NCBI RefSeq assembly: GCF_024699985.1
Contig: NZ_JAJONA010000001.1
Coordinates: forward strand, 496,001 to 560,000
Reading direction: 5' to 3'
Length of the DNA stretch: 64,000 nt
DNA from: Phenylobacterium sp. J367
GTDB lineage: Bacteria; Pseudomonadota; Alphaproteobacteria; Caulobacterales; Caulobacteraceae
The notes under the pieces were generated by a model that made no database searches, had not been told where the DNA came from, and was given only the letters and a program-made list of their open reading frames with translations. The stretch's first letter is position 1; each line of letters opens with the position of its first letter. Shown in pieces: positions 1 to 9,403 of this stretch. A program made the translations under genes and the position numbers.

Positions 1-304
1 CGATCACCGGGTGGTCGTTGAACGCCACCGGCGCCGTGCGGTCGGCGTTGTCGATGGTCAGGGAGACTTCGGCGTGGTTGCGCGAGGGCCGCTTGTCGGC
101 GCCGGCGAAGATCACGTCGTCCATGCCGCCGGCCCGCAGCGACTTGGCCGAGTTGGCGCCCATCACCCAGCGCAGCGCTTCCAGCAGGTTCGACTTGCCG
201 CAGCCGTTCGGCCCGACGATGCCCGTGACTCCGGGCTCGATCCGGAACTCGGTCGGATCGACGAAGGACTTGAACCCGGAAAGGCGCAGCCGCTGGAAGT
301 GCAC
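1..304 (-). CDS. smc: Chromosome segregation ATPase SMC, N-terminal part (cut by window edge)
   Basis: Reading the minus strand from a GTG at 304 gives [14 protein letters not shown] followed by a Walker A segment ([14 protein letters not shown]) and the SMC-typical [13 protein letters not shown] stretch. This is the ATP-binding head of SMC, which compacts and segregates chromosomes with ScpA/ScpB. About 101 codons are present; the coiled coils, hinge and C-terminal head lie beyond base 1. It is the last visible gene of a minus-strand run DUF721, DsbA-like lipoprotein, DsbA-like protein, smc, with only 6 bases to the preceding stop, so an operon is likely. The identity is clear; the GTG start is chosen because it lies at the conserved beginning of the family. 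Confidence 0.93.
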   Translation of the reverse strand, partial: MHFQRLRLSGFKSFVDPTEFRIEPGVTGIVGPNGCGKSNLLEALRWVMGANSAKSLRAGGMDDVIFAGADKRPSRNHAEVSLTIDNADRTAPVAFNDHPVI

Positions 305-310
305 CGTCGT

Positions 311-929
311 CTAGCGCCTCCCGCCCTTGGCCCTGGCGATCGCCGGCTCGAGCTCGGCGAGGCTGTGGACGTCCTCCACCTTCACCCCGTTGACGAAGAA
401 GGTCGGCGTGCCGCTCACCTTGTCGGTGTTCACCGCGTATTCGATGCGCGCCTGCAGGTCGGCCTGGGCCTTCTCGTCCGTCAGGCAGGCCTCGAACTGC
501 GCCTCGGTCATGCCGTTCGCCTTGGCGATCTCCACGAAGATCGGCTTGATGCTGCCGCCCTGCCAGCGCTTCTGGCTGCGCAGCACCTCGTCCACGACCT
601 TGAAGTAGCGCTGCGGCGGGGCGGCGTTGCAGCGGGCCATGATGAAGCCCGCCGCGGCCACCTGCGCCGGCTGGGTGAGCAGCTCGCGGATCGTGTAACG
701 GACCTGCCCGGTGTCGATGTACTTGGCCTTCAGCGCCGGGAAGCTCTCCTCGTTGAAGTGCGCGCAGTGCGGGCAGGTCAGCGAGAGGTACTCGACGATG
801 TGCACCGGCGCCTTGGGGTCGCCGATGGTCATGTCGCCCGGGGCCGCCGGCCGCCCACGCCGGGACAGCCGCCAGCGCCGCGGCGGAGGCGGCGAGCGCG
901 ATCGCGGCGCGGCGGCGGGTCAGGATCAC
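311..929 (-). CDS. DsbA-family thiol:disulfide oxidoreductase, secreted (one frameshift)
   Basis: Periplasmic thioredoxin-fold oxidoreductase. The mature part begins near DMTIGDPKAP, carries the active site CPHC in LTCPHCAHF, and has the cis-proline loop GTPTFFVNG. A GTG at 929 overlaps the upstream gene's stop (GTGA) and opens a signal peptide (ILTRRRAAIALAASAAAL...AWA) that lies one frame off the mature domain. One extra base in the C/G run at about 836-843 explains this. The corrected protein is about 205 aa, normal for the family. Such proteins oxidise cysteines of exported proteins. The 4-base overlap with the neighbouring DsbA-like lipoprotein suggests co-translation and duplication. 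The frameshift is probably a sequence error. Confidence 0.85.
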
Positions 930-1546
930 TTCTTCATCGCCTCGGCCACGGCGGCGTCGAGCTGGGCCAGGGTGACCTCGCCGGACGCCACCTGCTTGCC
1001 GTTGATCACGAAGGTCGGCGTGCCGGTGATCTTGTCCTCGCGGACCGCGCGGGTGACGCGCTCGTCCAGCGCCTTGATCTCGGCCTCGTTGGTCAGGCAG
1101 GCGTTGAACTGCTCCTCGGTCAGGCCCGCCGACTGGGCGATGCGCAGCAGCACGCCGCGGACGTCGCCGGTCTGGAACATCTCGGCCTGATTGTGGAACA
1201 CCGCGTCGATGACGCTGAAGTACTTGTCCTTGCCGGCGCAGCGGGCGACCAGGAAGCCGGCGGTGGCCACCTGCTCCGGCGGGGTCAGGAACTCCTTCAG
1301 GGTGTAGTGCACCTTGCCGGTGTCGATGTACTTCGCCTTGAACGCCGGGAAGACCTCGTTGTTGAAGGTCGCGCAGTGGCTGCAGCTCGCCGAGGCGTAC
1401 TCCAGCATCTTCACGGGCGCGTTCGGATCGCCCATGGACATGTCGCCCTCGGCCGGGCCGGACGCCCCGCCCGTGTTGCAGCCCGCCAGCGCAAGACCGG
1501 CGACGGCCGCAGCGGCGAGGAGGAGACGACGGCTAAGCATGTTCAA
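926..1546 (-). CDS. DsbA-family thiol:disulfide oxidoreductase, lipoprotein
   Basis: 206 aa. The N-terminus MNMLSRRLLLAAAAVAGLALAGC is a lipoprotein signal with lipobox LAGC, so the protein should be membrane-anchored and face the periplasm. The thioredoxin-like domain follows with active site CSHC (SASCSHCATF) and a cis-proline loop (GTPTFVING). It is clearly paralogous to the next gene downstream (shared KAKYIDTG, VATAGFLVARC-like segment, FNACLT). Expected role: oxidising or isomerising disulfides in exported proteins. Its stop overlaps the GTG of that paralogue by 4 bases. No frame problem is seen here. Confidence 0.9.
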   Translation of the reverse strand: MNMLSRRLLLAAAAVAGLALAGCNTGGASGPAEGDMSMGDPNAPVKMLEYASASCSHCATFNNEVFPAFKAKYIDTGKVHYTLKEFLTPPEQVATAGFLVARCAGKDKYFSVIDAVFHNQAEMFQTGDVRGVLLRIAQSAGLTEEQFNACLTNEAEIKALDERVTRAVREDKITGTPTFVINGKQVASGEVTLAQLDAAVAEAMKK

Positions 1547-1643
1547 ACGCCCTCTTGAAGCGTGAAGGAAGGATTAAAGCGCGATTCCCCGCACGGCGGC
1601 GAACTGCCCATCAGCCGATGGGACGGCGGCGATTTTTAGTCAA

Positions 1644-2183
1644 CTAGCGTTCCCGCCGAAGCACGCCCCGGCCCAGCGCCAGGAGCGCCTGCTTGAGCTT
1701 TCCGTCCGACGCCGACGCGAGGCTCTTCGCGAGCTCCGCCTCCTGGGCGGCGTCCAGCGGCTGGGACCGGCGCTTGGGGGCGGGCGGCTCCGGGACGTGC
1801 CGCAGCGGGCCCTGCACGATCCGCAGCTTCTGCACCGCGTCCGGCCCCAGGAACACGTTCACCCGCGCCAGGATATCGTGCGCCTGGTGCTGGATGATCG
1901 CCGCCGACGGCCCGGCCACGCGGATCTCCAGCGAGGAGGCCCCGCCGTTGCGGCCCTTCACCAGCTTCACCGGCTCGGTTCTGCGCGCGATCTCCGCGCC
2001 GACGATCTCGCGCCAGCGGGCCTGCAGCGCGCCGGGACCCTTGCCGAACTTCTCGTCCAGGTCGCGGACCAGCTTGCCAAGCCCCTTGCCGGCCGGCGGC
2101 GGCGGCCGGCGCTGCGGCCGCGTGCGCTTCGCAGACAGGATCTGCAGCGCCTCTTGGCTGGTCGGGAGCGGCCGGCGGGACAT
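1644..2183 (-). CDS. DUF721 / DciA-like protein
   Basis: 179 aa from ATG at 2183. The middle carries the DUF721 pattern: a helix with LGKLVRDLDEKFGKG, then RWREIVGAEIARRTEPVKL, then a strand-rich part ending in NVFLGPDAVQKLRIVQGPL. Some DUF721 proteins (DciA) act as loaders of the replicative helicase DnaB, so a role in replication is possible but inferred. The C-terminus (LAKSLASASDGKLKQALLALGRGV) is a basic helical tail. It heads the minus-strand run leading to smc and is divergent from mutY, 45 bases away. The upstream start was preferred over longer open sequence because the family begins here. Confidence 0.8.
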   Translation of the reverse strand: MSRRPLPTSQEALQILSAKRTRPQRRPPPPAGKGLGKLVRDLDEKFGKGPGALQARWREIVGAEIARRTEPVKLVKGRNGGASSLEIRVAGPSAAIIQHQAHDILARVNVFLGPDAVQKLRIVQGPLRHVPEPPAPKRRSQPLDAAQEAELAKSLASASDGKLKQALLALGRGVLRRER

Positions 2184-2228
2184 CGCGTCACCATAGCCGC
2201 TGCGCGCGGGCGACGCTAAGGGGGAAGG

Positions 2229-3291
2229 GTGACCGCCGAGACGATCCGCCACGCCCTGCTCTCCTGGTACGACGCAGGCGCCCGCGACCTGCCCTGGCGG
2301 GTGAGGCCCGCGGCGCACGCGGCGGGCGTGCGGGCGGACCCATACCGCGTCTGGCTTTCCGAGGTGATGCTGCAGCAGACCACGGTGCCGCACGCCACGC
2401 CCTACTTCCTCAAGTTCACCCAGCGCTGGCCGACCGTCACAGAGCTCGCGAACGCGGCGGACGGCGAGGTCATGGCGGCCTGGGCGGGGCTCGGCTACTA
2501 CGCCCGCGCCCGAAACCTCCTGGCCTGCGCCCGGGCGGTGGCGAACGACCACGCCGGCGTCTTCCCGGACACCGAGGAGGGCCTCAGGTCCCTGCCGGGC
2601 CTCGGGCCGTACACCGCCGCGGCGGTGGGCGCGATCGCCTTCGACCGGCCGACCAATGTGGTCGACGGCAACGTCGAGCGGGTGATGAGCCGCCTCTTCG
2701 CCGTCGAGGCGCCGCTGCCCGACGCCAAGCCGGAGCTGAAGCGGCTGGCCGGCGCCCCTGGTCCGCGACGACCGGCCCGGCGACTGGGCCCAGGCGCTGA
2801 TGGACCTCGGCGCCACCGTCTGCCGGCCGAAGGCGCCGCTCTGCGACCGCTGCCCGATCGCGGCCCACTGCGCCGCCCTCGCCACCGGCGCCCCGGAGAC
2901 CTTCCCGCGGAAGACCGCCAAGGCCGAGCGGCCGCACCGCCATGGCGTCGCCTACGTCCTCACCCGCGGCGGCGAGGTGGCCCTGGTCCGCCGGCCGCCG
3001 AAGGGTCTGCTGGGCGGGATGCTGGCGCTGCCGACCTCCGACTGGCGGGCCGACCGCTGGAGCGACGCCGAGGCCATCGCCGCGGCCCCGGCGGAGGCGT
3101 CCTGGCGCGGGGTCGGCGAGGTGGAGCACGGCTTCACCCACTTCACCCTGACGCTCCGGCTGCTCCGCGCCGAGGGCGAGGCCCCCGACGTCGCCGGGGG
3201 CGAGGTGATCTGGAGCCCGCGCCGCGACCTCGACGCCCTGCCCTCCGTCTTCCTGAAGGCCGCCCGCGCCGGGCTGACCAACCTGCTCTAG
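2229..3291 (+). CDS. mutY: A/G-specific adenine DNA glycosylase MutY (one frameshift)
   Basis: Removes adenine mispaired with 8-oxoguanine. Start GTG at 2229, preceded by GGGGGAAGG. Seen in order: catalytic Glu45 in SEVMLQQT, the helix-hairpin-helix LPGLGPYTAAAV with catalytic Asp in VVDGNVERV, the 4Fe-4S cysteines spaced C-x6-C-x2-C-x5-C (CRPKAPLCDRCPIAAHC), and a NUDIX-like C-terminal domain (HGVAYVLTRGGEVALVRR). The frame breaks at the C4 run 2755-2758: one C too many separates KRLAGA from LVRDDRPGDWAQ. The corrected length is 353 aa, as expected. Its stop overlaps that of the convergent MFS gene. The frameshift is likely an assembly error, because both halves are perfectly conserved. Confidence 0.93.
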
Positions 3292-4442
3292 GCTCTCGGC
3301 GCCCGCGGGAAGACGAGGACCAGGATCACGAGGCCCGTCAGCGACATGGCGAGCGCCGCCGCCGGGATGGCCGGCACGCCGAACGCCGCCAGCGCCGCCC
3401 CGCCGAGCGCCGAGCCCAGCGCCTGGCCGACCGAGATCACCGAGCCGTTGAGCGCCAGGGCGACCGGCGCCCCCTCGGTCATCCGGATCAGCCGGTTCTG
3501 GATCACCGGGGTGATCGAGAACAGCGCGGTGGCCGCCAGGAAGATCGCGAACGCCACGAGGATCTGGCTGGGCAGGCCCGGCGGCGCGGCATGGTGGGTC
3601 GCCGCGAAATGGGTGCTCATGGCGCAGGCCTGGATCAGGAAGCCCTGGATCACCCAGGCCTTGCCGGCGTCGCGGTCGGCGGCCCGCCCGCCCAGCCACA
3701 GGCCGGCGATGGAGCCCACGCCGATCATCGCCTGGAAGATCCCGACCCCGGCCCCGGTCACCCCCGCCCCCACCCGGACGATCGGGGCGATGTACAGATT
3801 GAGCGTCATGTTGGCGGCGAAGGTCAGGAAGGTCGTCGCATAGAGCGGCCAGATCGCCGCCACCGCGACACGCCCGCCCTCGCGTTTCGGCGGCGCCGGG
3901 ACCCGCGGCATGAAGATCAGCACGCCGGCCAGAGCCAGGCCGGACAGCAGGGCCGCGAACACGAAGGTCGCCCGCCAGCCGAACACCGAGCCGACCACGC
4001 TGCCCATCGGGATGCCGAGCACGAAGGCCAGCGTCATGCCGCCCGAGACCATCGCCAGCGCCGAGCCGCGCCGCTCGGGCGGGGCGAGCTGGACGGCGGC
4101 GACACTGGCCGAGGGTCCGGAGATCGCGCCCGCCAGCCCGGCCAGCGCGCGCAGGATGAACAGCGTGCCGAAGTCGGGCGTGAACGCGCAGGCCAGGTGC
4201 AGCGCCAGGCCGAGGCTCAGGCCCAGGACGATGGTCAGCTTGCGGTCCAGGCGGCCCAGCGCCCAGGCCACGAACGGCCCGAGCACCGCCGAGGTCAGCA
4301 CGAAGGCGGTCTGCAGCTGGCCGGCCACGGCGGTGGTCACGCCGAGGTCGGCGGCCATCACCTCCAGCAGGCCTGCGAAGATGAAGGCGCTCGACCCGAA
4401 AGCGAAGGTCACCATGGTCAGCACGAAGATGCGCGGGTTCAC
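3288..4442 (-). CDS. MFS transporter (DHA1/AraJ-like efflux permease)
   Basis: 384 aa with about twelve hydrophobic segments, beginning RIFVLTMVTFAFGSSAFIFAG and ending AALAMSLTGLVILVLVF. The loop ALGRLDRKLT matches the MFS loop 2-3 signature, and the family motif around LRALAGLAGAISGPSASV is visible. It should be a proton-driven exporter of small molecules in the inner membrane; the substrate cannot be told. The start is GTG at 4442; an ATG a few codons further in (MVTFAFG) is an alternative. The gene is monocistronic and convergent with mutY. Confidence 0.85.
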   Translation of the reverse strand: MNPRIFVLTMVTFAFGSSAFIFAGLLEVMAADLGVTTAVAGQLQTAFVLTSAVLGPFVAWALGRLDRKLTIVLGLSLGLALHLACAFTPDFGTLFILRALAGLAGAISGPSASVAAVQLAPPERRGSALAMVSGGMTLAFVLGIPMGSVVGSVFGWRATFVFAALLSGLALAGVLIFMPRVPAPPKREGGRVAVAAIWPLYATTFLTFAANMTLNLYIAPIVRVGAGVTGAGVGIFQAMIGVGSIAGLWLGGRAADRDAGKAWVIQGFLIQACAMSTHFAATHHAAPPGLPSQILVAFAIFLAATALFSITPVIQNRLIRMTEGAPVALALNGSVISVGQALGSALGGAALAAFGVPAIPAAALAMSLTGLVILVLVFPRAPRA

Positions 4443-4651
4443 GATCCTCGTCCGTCCACGTCAGCGCCCTTCCCCGGCGATCCTCCCGCCCAGGGTGGGG
4501 GCGAATGCGGCGTCGGTCCAGTGGCCGGGTTTGGCGAGGCGGTTTGTCGAAGCTCGACCGGAACGGGCTGGGGATAAGCCGGCCGATTTCCGCCGCTGCG
4601 GCCGCATCGCCCCTTGAGGTTCCGCGCGCGCTCGGCTGAAGGTGGCCCCGA

Positions 4652-5242
4652 ATGACGGCTCCCCTCCAAAGGTGCGGCTGGCGCGGCATGGCCGGCGACC
4701 CGCTCTACGAGCGCTACCACGACACCGAGTGGGGCGTGCCGGAGTACGATTCCCGCGCGCTCTGGGAGAAGCTGGTGCTCGACGGCTTCCAGGCCGGGCT
4801 GGCCTGGATCACCATCCTTCGGAAGCGCGACGCCTTCCGGGCGGCCTTCGACGGCTTCGATCCCGAGAAGGTGGCGGCCTACGGCGACGCCGACCGCGCC
4901 CGGCTGATGGCCGACGCCGGCATCGTCCGCTCCAACGCCAAGATCGACGCCGCCATCGGGGGCGCCCGAATCTATCTCGCCATGCGCGACCGCGGCGAGG
5001 ACTTCTCCGACTTCTGCTGGGGCTTCGTCGGCGGCCAGCCGATCCAGAACGCCTGGGACGGCATCGGCCAGGTGCCGGCCCAGACGCCGCTGGCGGTCGA
5101 GATGTCCAAGGCGCTGAAGGCCAGGGGCTTCAAGTTCGTCGGCCCGGTGATCGTCTATGCCTGGATGCAGGCCACCGGCCTCGTGAACGACCACCTGACC
5201 GGCTGTTTCCGCCATGAGGACGTGAAGGAGAAGGCGCGATGA
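4652..5242 (+). CDS. tag: DNA-3-methyladenine glycosylase I
   Basis: 196 aa. Excises 3-methyladenine from alkylated DNA. The family pattern is complete: RCGW near the N-terminus (Zn-binding Cys), [12 protein letters not shown]-like [33 protein letters not shown], and the C-terminal [25 protein letters not shown] with the second Zn ligand set (NDH...C). The stop overlaps the start of a 39-aa lipoprotein gene (ATGA), which in turn overlaps rnhB, so the three genes are translationally coupled. No SOS or Ada-type box was recognised upstream. Confidence 0.95.
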   Translation: MTAPLQRCGWRGMAGDPLYERYHDTEWGVPEYDSRALWEKLVLDGFQAGLAWITILRKRDAFRAAFDGFDPEKVAAYGDADRARLMADAGIVRSNAKIDAAIGGARIYLAMRDRGEDFSDFCWGFVGGQPIQNAWDGIGQVPAQTPLAVEMSKALKARGFKFVGPVIVYAWMQATGLVNDHLTGCFRHEDVKEKAR

Positions 5243-5358
5243 GGTTCGCCGCCCTGCTGCTGGCCTGCGCCCTCCTCGCCGGCTGCGAACACCTTTATGG
5301 GGCGATGGACGCGGGGCTCGCCGAGACGCCGCCGCAACGCCACGAGGGAGCCCGCTGA
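5239..5358 (+). CDS. Tiny lipoprotein, 39 aa
   Basis: ATG at 5239 overlaps the tag stop (ATGA); the TGA at 5356-5358 overlaps the rnhB ATG (TGATG). The peptide [16 protein letters not shown] has a hydrophobic signal and a lipobox ALLAGC, then a 24-residue tail [20 protein letters not shown]... The lipobox, the codon choice and the double overlap make a real gene likely. The function is unknown; it would be a short lipoprotein attached to a membrane. Confidence 0.7.
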   Translation: MRFAALLLACALLAGCEHLYGAMDAGLAETPPQRHEGAR

Positions 5359-6035
5359 TGGCGCGCGGACCGACCATGTTGCTGGAGCGGGCGTTCGTGG
5401 ACGCCATCGTCTGCGGCGTCGACGAGGCCGGGCGCGGGCCCTGGGCCGGGCCGGTCAGCGCCGGGGCGGTGATCCTCGACCCCAATCCGCGCAGGCATCC
5501 CAAGGGCCTGGACGACTCCAAGAAGCTGAACGCGAAGACCCGCGAGAGCCTGGAGATCGAGATCAAGGCGCGGGCGGTGGCCTGGGGCGTCGGCTTCGCG
5601 AGCGTCGAGGAGATCGCCAGCCTGAACATCCTGCACGCCACCGGGCTCGCCATGTGCCGGGCGATCGAGGCCATGGCGGTGCAGCCGACCCACGCCCTTG
5701 TCGACGGCAACTACCGCTTCAAGCTGCCCTGCGAGGTGAAGACGGTGGTGGGCGGCGACGCCAAGTCGAAGTCGATCGCCGCGGCCTCGATCCTCGCCAA
5801 GGTCGCCCGCGACCGGCTGATGGCCGAGATGGACCAGGTCTATCCGGGCTACGGCTTCGCCGGCCACAAGGGCTATCGCGCCCCGGTCCACGCCCAGGCC
5901 CTGCTCGAACTGGGCCCCTCGCCGATCCATCGCATGGCCTGGGGACCGGTGAAGCTCGCCCTGATGGGCAAGGACCCGCTCATGGCCTTCGGCGACGCCC
6001 TGCAGGACGAGCTGCCGTTCGACGCGGTGGAGTAG
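5358..6035 (+). CDS. rnhB: Ribonuclease HII
   Basis: 225 aa. Cleaves RNA in RNA:DNA hybrids and starts ribonucleotide excision repair. The active-site carboxylates are in place: Asp22-Glu23 in [13 protein letters not shown], Asp in ALVDGNY, and the last Asp in [11 protein letters not shown]; the substrate motif [10 protein letters not shown] is present. The gene begins inside the stop of the small lipoprotein gene and is the third member of the coupled tag-lipoprotein-rnhB set. A ~117-base gap with cell-cycle signals separates it from ccrM. Confidence 0.96.
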   Translation: MARGPTMLLERAFVDAIVCGVDEAGRGPWAGPVSAGAVILDPNPRRHPKGLDDSKKLNAKTRESLEIEIKARAVAWGVGFASVEEIASLNILHATGLAMCRAIEAMAVQPTHALVDGNYRFKLPCEVKTVVGGDAKSKSIAAASILAKVARDRLMAEMDQVYPGYGFAGHKGYRAPVHAQALLELGPSPIHRMAWGPVKLALMGKDPLMAFGDALQDELPFDAVE

Positions 6036-6067
6036 CGGCGCCGGGACCGGCCGGCCGAAACCTCGCC

Positions 6068-6082
6068 TTAACTTCCCATTGA
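6068..6082 (+). promoter_or_regulatory. CtrA-like binding site upstream of ccrM
   Basis: TTAA-CTTCCCA-TTGA at 6068-6082 matches the CtrA consensus TTAA-N7-TTAA at 7 of 8 fixed positions, 71 bases before the ccrM ATG. In Caulobacter, ccrM is transcribed late in the cell cycle under CtrA control, so the position is the expected one. Binding is inferred. Confidence 0.65.
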
Positions 6083-6120
6083 CCATAAACCTCAACCGAG
6101 CCTTCACCATGAGGCCGGAG

Positions 6121-6131
6121 GATTCAGACTC
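6121..6131. promoter_or_regulatory. Pair of GANTC (CcrM target) sites in the ccrM leader
   Basis: GATTC at 6121-6125 and GACTC at 6127-6131 lie between the CtrA-like site and the start codon. CcrM methylates GANTC. Two such sites are also reported in the Caulobacter ccrM leader, where methylation state affects expression. An autoregulatory loop is therefore likely. Confidence 0.65.
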
Positions 6132-6143
6132 CTGTTTCCATGA

Positions 6144-7232
<1,089 letters not shown>

Positions 7233-7293
7233 TCCCGCCCGTCATGGGGAGGGTCGCCGCGAGGCGAACGGGTCGGGACGTCGCGCCCGCCCC

Positions 7294-7415
7294 AGGCCCT
7301 CTCCCTACCCTCTCCCTCTCGGGCTTCGCCCGGGGGAGAGGAGTGGAGCTGAGACTCAGAGCCATCACCTCCTCTCCCCCGCGCAGCGGAGAGGGAGAGG
7401 GTAGGGAGAGGGCCT
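7294..7415. repeat. Palindromic intergenic repeat element (~122 bp)
   Basis: A perfect 27-base inverted repeat (7294-7320 with 7389-7415, the arm beginning AGGCCCTCTCCCTACC) encloses a second pair around CGGGGGAGAGGAG and CTCCTCTCCCCCG. It can fold into a long hairpin. It has the look of a REP-type element and lies between ccrM and the next gene; it codes for nothing visible. Confidence 0.8.
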
Positions 7416-7451
7416 GCGGTGCGAAAAACCTTGACTCCGCCGGCTCCGTAT

Positions 7452-7466
7452 GTTCCCTGTTTGTTC
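7452..7466 (+). promoter_or_regulatory. LexA (SOS) box, GTTC-N7-GTTC
   Basis: GTTC-CCTGTTT-GTTC is an exact match to the alphaproteobacterial LexA operator and ends two bases before the ATG of the following gene. A TTGACT at 7431-7436 could be a -35 element upstream of it. With the box touching the start codon, the mRNA may be leaderless or nearly so, or translation may start further in. Confidence 0.75.
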
Positions 7467-7468
7467 TC

Positions 7469-8089
7469 ATGACCGACGATGCAGCCCAGTTCGGAGAAGA
7501 CCGTCACACCGTGACGCTCCGCGCGCTCGCGGGGATGAGCCTCGAGCTCTGCCGCGACCTGCAGCAGCGGGCGCTGGACGCCGAGAACCCCGAGGACGCC
7601 GTCCGCCTCGCCACCGCCTTCCACCGGGTGAGCCGCGGCCTGCGCCAGACGCTGGCCCTGGAACTCAAGCTTGTCCGCTACAAGGACGAGGTGGCCGAGA
7701 AGGCCAAGGCCAAGGTCGACCTCGCCGAAGCCCGGGCGAAGGCCGAAGCCGAGAGCCATGAGATCGCCGTCGACCAGCGCCGGAAGGACGTCTGGGAACA
7801 GGTCGGCGACTGCTTCTGGTCCGAGCACGAAGGCGCCGACTGGAACCTCCCCGACGACGGGATCGACAAGCCCGACCGCCCGCCGCCCGAAGACCCTATG
7901 TGGGACAGGCTCGAGGCCTTCCTCGACGCCGAGGAAGCCAAACCCGACTTCCTCACCCGCGACTTCGACCTCCTCGTCATCGAAGCCTGCGACGCCATCG
8001 GCGCCGACCCCACCCTCATCTACGACATCCGCGGAAGAGAGCCGGCGCCCCAGCCCGAGCCCGCACTCGAAACCACGGACACCTCCTAA
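7469..8089 (+). CDS. Conserved-looking hypothetical protein, predicted SOS-regulated
   Basis: 206 aa from ATG at 7469; an internal ATG at 7535 (MSLELCRDLQQ) is the alternative start if the transcript needs a leader. No family recognised. The N-terminal half is helical and charged (CRDLQQRALDAENPEDAVRLATAFHRVSRGLRQTLALELKLVRY), the middle is a likely coiled coil (EVAEKAKAKVDLAEARAKAEAESHEIA, shown here only as a pattern of A/E/K heptads), and the C-terminal half is acidic (DNP-rich, FLTRDFDLLVIEACDAIG). The exact LexA box directly upstream suggests induction by DNA damage; Caulobacter LexA regulons contain unknown small proteins, including division inhibitors. Its own function remains open. 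Confidence 0.7.
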   Translation: MTDDAAQFGEDRHTVTLRALAGMSLELCRDLQQRALDAENPEDAVRLATAFHRVSRGLRQTLALELKLVRYKDEVAEKAKAKVDLAEARAKAEAESHEIAVDQRRKDVWEQVGDCFWSEHEGADWNLPDDGIDKPDRPPPEDPMWDRLEAFLDAEEAKPDFLTRDFDLLVIEACDAIGADPTLIYDIRGREPAPQPEPALETTDTS

Positions 8090-8090
8090 C

Positions 8091-8400
8091 TCCGCTCATC
8101 CCGGCGAAAGCCGGGATCCAGGCTGACTCAGCAAGCGCGCTGCGCGCGACCACAGAACCACACAGAACCACACAGAAGGCGGGCCACCCGGATGGCTTGG
8201 CGCCTCGATCGTCGTTGCGCGCCTTCCAGGCGCGCGATTCAACCCTCACCGACCTCGGCCGGCTCGCCCCTTCTGTGTGGTTCTGTGTGTTTCTGTGGTT
8301 CCAAAACAGGATCGCACCCGCGCCCGCCGGCCAGCACCCGAGAAACCCGTGGTTCCCAACCGACCCAGCCTGGATCCCGGCTTTCGCCGGGATGAGCGGA
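8091..8400. repeat. Nested inverted-repeat element, 310 bp
   Basis: The outer arms are a perfect 34-base inverted repeat: 8091-8124 and 8367-8400, each holding a small palindrome (CCCGGCGAAAGCCGGG). Inside lies a second inverted pair, 8149-8179 and 8269-8299 (31 bases, one mismatch), made of direct 10-base units like ACCACACAGA. The whole can form one long stem. The outer arm recurs near 60687-60801. No open frame or transposase is inside, so it looks like a dispersed non-coding (REP/MITE-like) element. The rest of the gap, 8401-8495, holds another partial copy of the palindrome and nothing else that I can see. Confidence 0.85.
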
Positions 8401-8495
8401 GGAGGGGCGGATCAATGTCGCGTCCTTCGCGCCCGCACCCACCCCCACTGTGTCATCCCGGGGATGAGCCAAGGCTGCCCGTCTCCGCCCCCCGG

Positions 8496-9343
8496 TCAGG
8501 CCTGGCCTTCGCCGGCGTGAGCGGCGGCCGCATCCACCGCCGCCGCCATCCACGCCGGGATCTCGGCCCGGGCCGGCCGGCCGTCCACCGTGAGCGCGGC
8601 GCCCAGCGCCCGGTCCAGCCGCAGCAGGGCGAACGCCCGCCCCTCGCCGCCGGACAGCACCTGGCCGGCGCGCAGGTCGCCGGCCAGCACCTCGGTCCCG
8701 AAGGCCGGGGCCGGGCCGTCGAAGACGATCGGCAGGATGCGGGTCTTGATCTGCCCCCCGCCGCTTCATCCGCGAGGTGGTCTCCTGGCCGACGAAGCAG
8801 CCCTTCTTGAAGTCGATGGCATGCAGCAGGTCGAAGTTGGCCTCGATCGGATAGGTCCGGTCCGAGCCCCAGTCGGCCGGGCCCGGCACGCCGAGGGCCA
8901 GCTTCTGCCTCTCCCGCTCGGCCTCGGTGGCGAGCGCCGCGCCCGCCGGCGCCTCCGCCCCATAGCCGCGGAAACCGAGGCCCGGATGCCGCGGATCGCG
9001 CACCCATCCGGCGCCGGGGCCCTCGTCCGTGTCGAAGAGGGCCGAAACGACGAGTTCGGAAAGCGCCAGCTCCACCTTCGCCCGGAGCTTGTACATCGCG
9101 AGCCGCTGCAGGATCGCCTCGCGGTGCTCGGCCTCCACGTCCAGCAGGGCGCCGTCCTCCGTCCCGACCACGAACAGGTCGTAGAGCAGCCGGCCCTGGG
9201 GCGTGAGCAGCGCCCCCGAACCGCGCCTCGCCGGGGGCGAGGGTCTCCACGTCCTGGGTGATCAGCCCCTGCAGGAAGCTGCGCCAGTCGGGACCGGTGA
9301 CCGAGATGACCGCGCGGGAGGACAGGGGGGCAAAGACGCTCAT
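8496..9343 (-). CDS. ygfZ: Folate-binding Fe-S maturation protein YgfZ (two frameshifts)
   Basis: A GcvT-like folate-binding protein that helps assemble or repair certain Fe-S proteins. The hallmark KGCFVGQE is present (FKKGCFVGQETTSRMK). The N-terminus MSVFAPLSSRAVISVTGPDWRSFLQG begins at 9343. The frame breaks twice: one extra C in the run 9213-9217 (between EARFGA and LLTPQGRLL) and one extra C in 8754-8759 (between MKRRG and QIKTRILPI). Correcting both gives 281 aa, normal for the family. The C-terminal part contains GDLRAGQVLSGGEGRAFALLRL. Both breaks lie in homopolymers and are probably errors. Divergent from the heptosyltransferase-like gene. Confidence 0.88.
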
Positions 9344-9403
9344 GCCGGCAATTTGGGCGCTCGCGCGGTGGAGCGCCAGCGGCGCTGCGCCTATAGAGGG
9401 GCG

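Noticed and set aside
11..1558. Long open frame on the plus strand across the DsbA-like genes
   Set aside because: It is the antisense shadow of GC-rich coding sequence; its low-complexity Arg/Gly/Ala product matches no family, while the minus strand has clear thioredoxin motifs.
4443..4651. A gene between the MFS gene and tag
   Set aside because: Only out-of-context open frames with no ribosome site or recognisable product were seen.
2584..4689. ~700-codon minus-strand frame across mutY and the MFS gene
   Set aside because: It spans two real genes in the wrong frame and shows no domain.
8149..8299. Short tandem ACCACACAGA units as a CRISPR array
   Set aside because: The units are 10 bases long, directly abutting, and repeated as an inverted pair; there are no spacers and no cas genes.
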